Source of the DNA: Pseudomonadota bacterium
GTDB lineage: Bacteria; Myxococcota; UBA9042; PHBI01
Assembly: GCA_005772945.1 (NCBI GenBank)
Contig: SXIE01000077.1
Span: 1 to 7,528 of the forward strand
Length of the DNA stretch: 7,528 nucleotides
Reading direction: 5' to 3'
The translations under genes were made by a program, and so were the position numbers. Positions 1-6,501 of this stretch are shown here, piece after piece. Numbering within the stretch: the stretch's first letter is position 1; every line of letters starts with the position of its first letter. The notes beneath the pieces are model-generated. The model made no database searches and was not told the origin of the DNA. It worked only from the letters and a program-made list of their open reading frames with translations.

Positions 1-1
1 C

Positions 2-352
2 GCTTGCGACCGGCGGGGACAAAGGGACGTCGGACCCGGCGGCAGGGCCGGGGGCCGGGGTGGACGGGGTCAGCGTGGCGAAGGTCGAGCCGGATCGGGG
101 CGCGCCGATCCGCTGCGCGACGCCCAGCGCCTTTGGCAGGGGCGCGCGTCCTTCTTCGGCGACGCGGCGATCCCCGGCGAGCGCGACGACGCGCACGTCC
201 AGCTCGTCTTCGATCGGCGCCTCGGCGAGGCGGCGTTCCCGTTCAGCGACGACGCCTTTCGCGAGCTGACCTGGCGCATCCTCGGCCCGCTCATGGATCA
301 CCTGCGGACGCTGACCGCGCCGACCCCGGACGCCGTGCCGGAGGCGCCATGA
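2..352 (+). CDS. recC: RecBCD enzyme subunit RecC, C-terminal fragment (5' end outside the window)
   Basis: RecC is the non-catalytic scaffold of exonuclease V; it splits the duplex and reads Chi sequences. Only the last ~116 codons are here. From position ~101 the frame reads DPLRDAQRLWQG, then GERDDAHVQLVF, then FRELTWRILGPLMDHL. This matches the RecC C-terminus, which has a 'W.G' segment, a 'GE.DD....L.F' segment and a final helix leading into 'L..PL'. The TGA stop (350-352) overlaps the recB ATG (349-351), as expected for a recC-recB operon. The stretch before ~100 does not look coding in this frame: it reads as a Gly/Arg-rich run and, by my count, 12 of 33 codons end in A or T, against about 6 of 83 downstream. 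The frame beginning at position 3 looks much better there (4 of 33). This suggests a -1 frame break near the GGGG at 97-100. Identity as recC is firm because of the context. Intactness is doubtful. Confidence 0.8.
   Translation, partial: ACDRRGQRDVGPGGRAGGRGGRGQRGEGRAGSGRADPLRDAQRLWQGRASFFGDAAIPGERDDAHVQLVFDRRLGEAAFPFSDDAFRELTWRILGPLMDHLRTLTAPTPDAVPEAP
95..101 (+). other. probable frameshift in recC at a GGGG tract
   Basis: Upstream of here the frame starting at position 3 has coding-like composition: high GC at codon position 3, lower at position 2, and a mixed peptide rich in Gly, Ala, Asp, Val and Lys. Downstream, the frame that ends at the recC TGA is clearly the real one. Adding one G to the GGGG at 97-100 would join the two frames without any stop codon and give a junction reading VEPDRGRADPLRD. 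It could be a homopolymer sequencing error, a real mutation or a programmed slip. The sequence alone cannot decide. The missing base could also lie slightly upstream, for example in the G runs at 50-60. Confidence 0.5.
340..344 (+). promoter_or_regulatory. ribosome-binding site for recB
   Basis: A perfect GGAGG lies 4 nt before the ATG at 349 and is embedded in the last codons of recC. It supports ATG 349 as the recB start. The open frame that runs upstream to position 4 is only the out-of-frame reading of recC. Confidence 0.7.
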
Positions 353-3300
353 CCACGCGCGCCTTCGATCCGAACGCGCCGCTCGAGCGGGGCATGACGC
401 TGCTCGAGGCGAGCGCGGGGACCGGCAAGACCTACTCGATCACGACGATCTTCGTGCGGCTCGTGGTCGAGTACGGGGTCCCGGTCGACCAGATTTTGTG
501 TGTGACGTTCACAAAAGCGGCGACCTCGGATCTGGTGGCGCGCATCCGCCAGCGCCTGGCCGACACCGACGCCGCCTTCGCCGACGCGCTCGGCGGGCGG
601 TCGCGGACCAGCGACGGCACGAGCGACGGCGCCGAGATCACGGCGCTGGTCGCACGCGCCGTAGCCGCTCAGCAGCTCGAGAAGTGGACAAAGAGCGCGC
701 GCGACGGGCTCGAGGGTTTCGATCGCGCGAGCATCTTCACGATGCACGGCTTCTGTCAGCGCATGCTGCAGCGCAACGCGCTCGAATCGGGGATCGCCTT
801 CGACGCTGACATCGTCGAGGTCGACGCGCTCGCCGAGCGGGTCCGCGATCTCGTCGACGACTTCTGGGTGCGCCTCGGCTTCGACGAGAGCCTCGGGGCG
901 CTCGAGCTCCTCCGCCTCGTCGGCCTCACCCGCAATGCGCTCATGCCGCTGGCCCGCCGCGCCATCGAGCACCGCGAGGCGACCATCGAGCCGTCCGCTC
1001 CCGACCACCCGGCGCCGCCGGATCCGAGCGCCCTGCTCGCCGCGCGTGACGAGGCGCGCTCCGCCTTTCAGCGCGTGCGACCGCTCGCTCTCCTCGCCGA
1101 CGCCCGCCGCCACGCCAGCGGCATCGTCTCGCCCGACTGGCGCTGGGACAACGCGCTCAAGGTCGCGGACGCTCTCGCCGACGGCGATCTCACACCCAAG
1201 ACCTATCAGGACCTGGAGCCGCTCGACCCCGTCTGGTGGGCCTCTCAGGGGATCTTCCCGCCGACCGGCAGCGCGCCCAACAGCGCCGACGCAAGCACCC
1301 TAGGCGCTGCCTACCGCGCCATCAGCGCCGTCCGCGCCGCCCTCGGCGCCGTGCTCCCGGCCGCGCGCCGCTGGGCGCTCGGCGTGCGCCATCGCCTCGC
1401 GACCTGGGCCCGCACCGAGATCCGCCGTCGCAACGAAGCCCAGAACCAGCTCGCGGTGAACGATCTCCTCGACCGCTTGGCCGAAGCGCTCGAGCAGGGC
1501 GCCGACCGCGCGCGCCTCGAGAGCGCCATCCGGCGCCAATACGCCGCCGTCATCATCGACGAATTCCAGGACACCGATCCGGTGCAGTGGCGGATCTTCC
1601 ACCACCTGTTCGATCGCCCCGACTGCTGGTTCTATCTGGTCGGCGATCCCAAGCAGGCGATTTACGGCTTCCGCCGCGCCGACATCCGCACGTACCTCGC
1701 CGCCCAGGGCCTGGTCGACCAGGCGCGGCACTCGACGCTCGACGTCAACTACCGCAGCGACAAGGCGCTGGTCGACGCGGTCGGCCACATCTTCGGGCAC
1801 CGCCAACCCGAGCGCGCCTTCGCCATCGATCGGATCGACTTCTACCCGGTCGCCGCCAAACGTCAGGAGTCCCCGGTCGTCGCGCCCGCCGGCGGAGCAT
1901 TCACGCCGTGCCGCATCGTATGTCTCGACGTACCCAATCCGCGCGCGAGCCCCGGCGATTTCGGAAAGGGGATCCCGCCGCGCGTCGCCGCCGACATCGC
2001 CCACACGCTCGCGCAGGGCCTGACCGTCGCCGGCAAGAAGGTCGGCCCGACCGATCTGGCGGTGCTCGTGAGGACCAACACCCAGGCGGCCGAGGTGCAG
2101 GCGGCGCTGCGCGCGCACGGCGTACCGGCCATCATCCACGGGCAGTCGAGCGTCTTCGAGACGACCGAGGCGACCGAGCTCCTGCGCGTCCTGCACGCCC
2201 TCCTCGATCCGGCGCGCGCGACGCTGGTCCGGGCGGCGCTCGTCACCGGGCTCCTCGGGCTGCGCGCCTTCGAGCTGGCCGCGCTCGACGAGACCCCGCG
2301 CGGGCTCGAGCGTTGGGTCGAGCACCTGCGCGCGTGGCAGGAAACGTGGATGCGCCACAGCTTCGCGCAGATGTTCCGGGGCTTCGTCTCCGGGCGCCTG
2401 GCCGCGCTCCTCGACCATCCTGACGGCGAGCGCAGGACCGCCAACCTGCTGCAGCTCGGCGAACTCTTGCACGACGCTGCAACCAAGGGCGAGCTACCGC
2501 CGATGGGCCTCCTGCGCTGGCTCGAGCGGCGCATCGCCGAGCCGAGCGAGCGCGACGAGCGCACGAGCCTGCGCCGCGAGAGCGACGCGGCGGCCGTCCA
2601 GATCGTGACCGTCCACAAGGCCAAGGGCCTGCAATACCAGTTCGTGTGGTGCCCCTACTTCTGGGAGCCATCCGAGATCCGCGGCGACCAGAAGGACTAC
2701 CTCCTTTATAGGGACCCCGCGCGCCCGGCTTCCGTCACGCTCGACATCGACAAGGACGGGATGACGCCGGTGCGCCGGCTGCGCCAGCAGAGCGCGCTGC
2801 ACGACGCACGCACCGAGGCGCTGCGCCTCTTCTACGTCGCGGTCACGCGCGCGCGCCATGGCCTCACCCTGTACTGGGCGCCGCTGCACAAGGCGGCCGC
2901 CTCGCCGCTCGCGTACCTTCTCTTCGCGAATGAGCGGGCGCACGACCCTGCATCGCTCGATGCCGCCGTCGCCGCGCTCGCGGGACGGCTGCGACGCTGG
3001 GACGCCGCGCGAAGCTTCGCTCAGGCCCTTCAGAGCTGGCCCCGCGCCCTGTTCGCGATCGAGACGTCCGCCCCCGCGCCGGCCTCCGCCTGGTCGCCGC
3101 CGAGCGCGAACGTGACGCTCGCACCGCGCGTTTGGCAGCGCACGCGGCCGCTCGATGTCCACTGGCGACGCACGAGCTTCTCGGGGTTGGTGGCCGGCGC
3201 GCCCGCCGACACGCAGGCCGCCGCGGACGAGGATCGCGCGGCGAGCGACGAGGCGACCGAGTCCGCCTCTCCCGACGACGCCGCGACCGTGCGCCTGGCG

Positions 3301-4092
3301 ACCATGCCGAGCGGGCGCCAGATCGGCAACGCCCTGCACAAGATCCTCGAGCTCGCCGACTTCGCCAGCGCGACCCCCGCCTCCCTGGCCCCGCTCGCAC
3401 GCGCCGAGCTCGCCCACCACGGTCTGCCCGAGGCGCACGCCGACGACATCGCCGCTGCGCTGACGGCCGTTCTCGCGACGCCGCTCGATGCCTCCGGGCT
3501 GCGTCTGAAGGACCTCCCACGCGCCGAGCGCCTCCCCGAGCTGTCGTTCGTCTTCCCGCTCGCGCACCGGGCAACCACGTCCTTCCCCTCCGACCCCGAG
3601 CCCGTCCTCGACCCGCGCGCGCTCCACGACGTCTTCGCCTGCCACCCGACCGCCGCCACCGAGCACTGGCTCACCCGCCTCGCCCGCCTCCCGTTCTTCC
3701 CGGCGCGCGGCTTCCTCTCGGGCAGCATCGACCTCGCCTTCCGCGCGCCCCACGACGGCCGCTTCTACCTCCTCGACTGGAAGTCGAACCACCTCGGCAA
3801 GACCGCCGCCGACTACCGCTACGAGCGCGTGCGCGACGCGATGGACCACCACCACTACCACCTGCAATACCACCTCTATGCGGTCGCCCTCGCGCGCCAC
3901 CTCGCGCGCCGCATCCCCGGCTGGGACTACGCCCGCGACTTCGGCGGCGTCTTCTACCTCTTCTTGCGCGGCATCGATCCCAGCCACGCCCTCGGCACCG
4001 GCATCTTCGCCGCGCGCCCCGAGCCGGCCCTCATCGCCGACCTCGACCGCCTGCTCGCCCGCGGCGCCCTAGGCACCGGGGCGCGCCCGTGA
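349..4092 (+). CDS. recB: RecBCD enzyme subunit RecB (exodeoxyribonuclease V beta: UvrD-type helicase plus nuclease)
   Basis: The product has 1247 residues (E. coli RecB has 1180). It is the 3'-5' motor, the nuclease and the RecA-loading subunit of RecBCD. Superfamily 1A motifs appear in order. Walker A is EASAGTGKT (K27) and motif Ia is VTFTKAAT (52-59). TMHGFC follows with H133. Walker B is DEFQDTD starting at D404, and motif III is GDPKQAIYGFR starting at G432. Motif IV is NYRS (R469), motif V is TVHKAKGLQ (H756), and motif VI is YVAVTRAR (R834). An acidic, Ala-rich tether (~950-980) leads to the C-terminal nuclease, which has H997 (GNALHKILE), D1128 (GSID), D1143 and K1145 (LDWKSN), and Q1173-Y1174 (QYHLY). 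All metal-binding and catalytic positions of the RecB nuclease family are therefore present, so the enzyme should be active. ATG 349 is chosen because it follows GGAGG, overlaps the recC stop as ATGA, and places Walker A about 20 residues in, as usual. The stop overlaps the recD GTG. Confidence 0.97.
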   Translation: MTTRAFDPNAPLERGMTLLEASAGTGKTYSITTIFVRLVVEYGVPVDQILCVTFTKAATSDLVARIRQRLADTDAAFADALGGRSRTSDGTSDGAEITALVARAVAAQQLEKWTKSARDGLEGFDRASIFTMHGFCQRMLQRNALESGIAFDADIVEVDALAERVRDLVDDFWVRLGFDESLGALELLRLVGLTRNALMPLARRAIEHREATIEPSAPDHPAPPDPSALLAARDEARSAFQRVRPLALLADARRHASGIVSPDWRWDNALKVADALADGDLTPKTYQDLEPLDPVWWASQGIFPPTGSAPNSADASTLGAAYRAISAVRAALGAVLPAARRWALGVRHRLATWARTEIRRRNEAQNQLAVNDLLDRLAEALEQGADRARLESAIRRQYAAVIIDEFQDTDPVQWRIFHHLFDRPDCWFYLVGDPKQAIYGFRRADIRTYLAAQGLVDQARHSTLDVNYRSDKALVDAVGHIFGHRQPERAFAIDRIDFYPVAAKRQESPVVAPAGGAFTPCRIVCLDVPNPRASPGDFGKGIPPRVAADIAHTLAQGLTVAGKKVGPTDLAVLVRTNTQAAEVQAALRAHGVPAIIHGQSSVFETTEATELLRVLHALLDPARATLVRAALVTGLLGLRAFELAALDETPRGLERWVEHLRAWQETWMRHSFAQMFRGFVSGRLAALLDHPDGERRTANLLQLGELLHDAATKGELPPMGLLRWLERRIAEPSERDERTSLRRESDAAAVQIVTVHKAKGLQYQFVWCPYFWEPSEIRGDQKDYLLYRDPARPASVTLDIDKDGMTPVRRLRQQSALHDARTEALRLFYVAVTRARHGLTLYWAPLHKAAASPLAYLLFANERAHDPASLDAAVAALAGRLRRWDAARSFAQALQSWPRALFAIETSAPAPASAWSPPSANVTLAPRVWQRTRPLDVHWRRTSFSGLVAGAPADTQAAADEDRAASDEATESASPDDAATVRLATMPSGRQIGNALHKILELADFASATPASLAPLARAELAHHGLPEAHADDIAAALTAVLATPLDASGLRLKDLPRAERLPELSFVFPLAHRATTSFPSDPEPVLDPRALHDVFACHPTAATEHWLTRLARLPFFPARGFLSGSIDLAFRAPHDGRFYLLDWKSNHLGKTAADYRYERVRDAMDHHHYHLQYHLYAVALARHLARRIPGWDYARDFGGVFYLFLRGIDPSHALGTGIFAARPEPALIADLDRLLARGALGTGARP
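494..516 (+). repeat. AT-rich inverted repeat inside recB (motif Ia codons)
   Basis: TTTTGTG (494-500) and CACAAAA (510-516) are perfect inverted copies around a 9-nt centre. A second register, TGTGA (501-505) and TCACA (509-513), is nested inside with 3 nt between the arms. The patch is strikingly AT-rich for this gene. It uses codons rare here (ATT, TTG, TGT, ACA, AAA) to encode residues 49-56 of helicase motif Ia. The spacing does not fit a CRP site (TGTGA-N6-TCACA). The pairing is directly visible; any function is unknown. Confidence 0.4.
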
Positions 4093-5924
4093 CCGACCTT
4101 ACGCCGCTCCTCGCCCCCTTCGCCGCCGCCGGCCAGCTCGCGGCCTTCGACTTGCGCTTTGCGCAAGCGCTCGCACGCCTCGCCCCGACCCCGCCCGAGT
4201 TCTCGGTCATTCTCGGCGCCGCCCTCGCCTCCGCCGCCCTCGCCCGCGGCGACATCTGCCTCGAGCTCGCGCGCGCCCCGACCCAGCCGCCGCTCGATCC
4301 CGAGTCCGCCCGCACTCTCGCGCGCTCCGCCCCTTCCCCGCTCGCCTACCCGCCGCTACCCGCCTGGGAAGACGCCCTGCGCGCCTCGCCGCTCGTCGGC
4401 GACGCGACGACCGCCGAGCACCGACCGCTCGTCCTCGAGGGCGGCCGCCTCTACCTCCACCGATACTTTGAGTACCAACAATCGCTCGCCGCCTCGCTCG
4501 CCGTGCGCCTCCGACGCACCATCTCCCTCGACGAGGCGCGCCTCGGCCAGGACCTCGATCGCCTCTTCCCCTTCGCCTCCGATCCCGATCAGCGCCGCGC
4601 CGCCGAACACGCCGCGCGCTCGGCGCTGACGATCATCTCGGGCGGCCCCGGCACCGGCAAGACCTCGACCGTCGTCCGCATCCTCGCCGCCCTCCTCGGC
4701 CAGAACCCGCGCCTCCAAGCCGACCTCCTCGCCCCCACCGGCAAGGCCGCCGCACGCCTCGGCGAGGCCGTGCGCGAACAACGCGCCGCTCTCGGCCTCC
4801 CCGCCGAGCTCGCGCGCCGCCTGCCCGACGAAGGCGCGACCATCCAACGTCGCCTCGGCTTCAGCCCGGCCCACCCCACGCGCTTCGAGCACGACGCCGA
4901 CCACCCGCTGGCGGCCGACGTGGTCATCGTCGACGAGGCGTCGATGGTCGACCTGGCGCTCATGGCCAAGCTGGTCGACGCCGTCCGCCCCGACGCGCGC
5001 CTCATCCTCATCGGCGACAAGGACCAGCTCGCGTCGGTTCAGGCCGGCCGCGTGCTCGGCGATCTCGCCGCCCTCGCCACCCCCGGGGGCCCGCTCGCCG
5101 CCTCCTACGTCGAGCTGACGCGCAGCCACCGCTTCCAGACCGAGGGCCCCATCGCGCAACTCGCGCGCGCCGTGCAGCAAGGCGATGCCGGCGCCGCGCT
5201 CGCCCTCCTCGGCGCGAACCACCCGGACCTGCGCTGGCTCGGACCGGACACGACGCACGAGGCCCTGCGCGCGTTCGCCACCCAGGGCTTCGCGCCACTT
5301 CTCGAAGCCGCCTCGCGACGACCCGAAGGGCCCGCCGGGCCGCCTCTGACGGCCACCCGAGCCCTGGGTCACTTCCAGATCCTGACCGCCCACCGCAAGG
5401 GACCCGCCGGCGCCGAGACCCTCGCCGACGAGGTCGCCGACTGGCTCGTGAAGGCCGGCCTCGCCCCGCGCGGCACCGAGTGGTTCCCCGGCCGCCCCGT
5501 CCTCGTGACCGTCAACGACCCGGCCCTCGGGCTCTTCAACGGCGACGTCGGCGTGACGCTCCGCGACCCGGACGGCCACCTGCGCGTTCACTTCCCTCGC
5601 AGCGACAAGGCCGGCAACACCGAGACGCGCGCCCTCACGCCCGCTCAACTCCCGCGTTGGGAGCCGTTCTGGGCCGCCACGATCCACAAGGCGCAGGGCT
5701 CCGGTTTCGACACCGTCCTCATCGTGCTCCCGCCCGAGCCCTCCCCGGTCGCCACGCGCGAGCTCCTCTACACGGCCATCACGCGCGCCCGACAGCGCGT
5801 CATCCTCGTCGCCAGCGAGCACGTCCTCCGCCACGCGATCGCCACCTGCGTCACGCGCGTGTCCGGCCTCGCGGCCGCTCTCGATCGGGCCAACGCCACG
5901 CCGCCGGAGACCGCGCATGGGTAG
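4089..5924 (+). CDS. recD: RecBCD enzyme subunit RecD (exodeoxyribonuclease V alpha, 5'-3' helicase)
   Basis: The product has 611 residues (E. coli RecD has 608). It is the fast 5'-3' motor of RecBCD and controls nuclease activity around Chi. The N-terminal ~110 residues form the RecC-binding domain, followed by the RecD1-type segment YLHRYFEYQQSLAASL before the motor. Superfamily 1B motifs are visible: Walker A is GGPGTGKTS (K191), and Walker B is VDEAS (D282, E283). Motif III is IGDKDQLASV (from I308), and motif IV is LTRSHRF (R348). An SH3-like piece reads NDPALGLFNGDVGV. Motif V is TIHKAQGSGFD (H533, K534) and motif VI is YTAITRAR (R566). In motif V, Gly539 stands where HKSQGSEF normally has Glu. 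The start is GTG 4089, overlapping the recB TGA as GTGA. I see no strong Shine-Dalgarno, so translation probably depends on ribosomes finishing recB. The longer open frame upstream is a shadow of recB. The TAG stop lies inside the next gene. Confidence 0.96.
   Translation: MTDLTPLLAPFAAAGQLAAFDLRFAQALARLAPTPPEFSVILGAALASAALARGDICLELARAPTQPPLDPESARTLARSAPSPLAYPPLPAWEDALRASPLVGDATTAEHRPLVLEGGRLYLHRYFEYQQSLAASLAVRLRRTISLDEARLGQDLDRLFPFASDPDQRRAAEHAARSALTIISGGPGTGKTSTVVRILAALLGQNPRLQADLLAPTGKAAARLGEAVREQRAALGLPAELARRLPDEGATIQRRLGFSPAHPTRFEHDADHPLAADVVIVDEASMVDLALMAKLVDAVRPDARLILIGDKDQLASVQAGRVLGDLAALATPGGPLAASYVELTRSHRFQTEGPIAQLARAVQQGDAGAALALLGANHPDLRWLGPDTTHEALRAFATQGFAPLLEAASRRPEGPAGPPLTATRALGHFQILTAHRKGPAGAETLADEVADWLVKAGLAPRGTEWFPGRPVLVTVNDPALGLFNGDVGVTLRDPDGHLRVHFPRSDKAGNTETRALTPAQLPRWEPFWAATIHKAQGSGFDTVLIVLPPEPSPVATRELLYTAITRARQRVILVASEHVLRHAIATCVTRVSGLAAALDRANATPPETAHG
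5906..5910 (+). promoter_or_regulatory. ribosome-binding site for the zinc-ribbon gene
   Basis: GGAGA lies 6 nt before ATG 5917, inside the last codons of recD. It supports that start and indicates that the gene is translated from the recCBD transcript. Confidence 0.6.
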
Positions 5925-6498
5925 TTCGAAGAAGACGCCGCAACGGGGGACCCAGCGCGTGCCGCGCGACCCCACGCGCTGGAGCGACGCCGGCCGCCGC
6001 AGCTACTCCGCCAGTTACGGCGACTACGAGGACGTGCCGCTGATCTGCCCGCGCTGCGGGGTCTCGTTCACGTTCTTGGCGTCCATGCAGAAGCACTGGT
6101 TCGAGGAGCTGAAGCTGCATCCGAGCGTGCGCCCGACCGTGTGTCGCGCCTGCGCCAAACTCGCGCGCACCGAACGAGCGCTCGAGCAGGCCCTGCATGC
6201 AGCCCTGCGAAGCGCCCGCGCGACCCCATGCAGCATCGACGCGCTCGTCGCCCTCGTCCGCGCCCGCGTGCTCCAATTCGAAGGCTCGGTGCGTAGCCAC
6301 ACCACGCCCGCACACACGTACGGCAACCGGCCCGCATGGCGTCAGCTGAGCTGGCGCTCGGGCGACAAGAACCTCCGCGCCGCCCTCGCCGAGTGCGCAC
6401 GCATTCGCGAGCTCGCTCCGGCGAACCACGAGGTCGCCGCGTGGGAAGAGCGCGCGGCGCGCGGCCTAGCATCCCTCACGCCCGATTCCGCCAGCTGA
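5917..6498 (+). CDS. zinc-ribbon domain protein of unknown function, coupled to recD
   Basis: The product has 193 residues and no signal peptide or membrane segment, so it is likely cytoplasmic. A basic N-terminus (1-~30) is followed by YEDVPLICPRCG and a second knuckle, VCRACAKL. The four cysteines C44, C47, C76 and C79 form a treble-clef or zinc-ribbon site with a 28-residue spacer. The spacer contains QKHWFEELKLHPS, which resembles the 'QQKWWYE' segment of the 'probable zinc-ribbon domain' family (Pfam zf_Tbcl, recalled from memory). After ~80 the protein is mostly helical. The part from ~155 (NLRAALAECARIRELAPANHEVAAWEERA region) looks like one TPR-type helical hairpin. Its ATG overlaps the recD stop by 8 bp and has its own GGAGA, so it is the fourth gene of the recCBD operon. 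A DNA- or protein-binding role linked to RecBCD is an inference from position only. Codon use matches its neighbours, so there is no sign of recent transfer. Confidence 0.88.
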   Translation: MGSSKKTPQRGTQRVPRDPTRWSDAGRRSYSASYGDYEDVPLICPRCGVSFTFLASMQKHWFEELKLHPSVRPTVCRACAKLARTERALEQALHAALRSARATPCSIDALVALVRARVLQFEGSVRSHTTPAHTYGNRPAWRQLSWRSGDKNLRAALAECARIRELAPANHEVAAWEERAARGLASLTPDSAS

Positions 6499-6501
6499 CG
6501 T

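Noticed and set aside
4..348. N-terminal extension of the recB frame back to position 4
   Set aside because: It is very Arg-rich, has no RecB homology, covers recC coding sequence in another frame, and is made unnecessary by GGAGG plus ATG at 349.
501..513. CRP-like site TGTGA...TCACA
   Set aside because: The half-sites are only 3 nt apart instead of 6, and the site is inside a gene far from any start.
610..630. Short direct repeat AGCGACGGC twice, 3 nt apart
   Set aside because: It encodes SDGTSDG in a surface insertion of RecB; a minor duplication with no further significance visible.
2494..3987. 497-codon open frame on the - strand opposite recB
   Set aside because: It has the same cause: low-complexity Val/Glu/Arg/Gly composition and no recognisable domain.
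3132..4088. Long upstream extension of the recD frame
   Set aside because: It lies wholly over the recB nuclease domain and reads as an Arg/Pro-rich shadow. RecD homology starts only after GTG 4089.
4356..5975. 539-codon open frame on the - strand opposite recD
   Set aside because: It is a typical mirror frame of a GC-rich gene, with a Gly/Ala/Glu/Arg/Val-rich peptide and no family motifs. recD on the other strand has full motifs.
6193..6202. Palindrome CTGCATGCAG
   Set aside because: It is a 10-bp palindrome inside the zinc-ribbon gene with no flanking structure or second copy; chance is likely.
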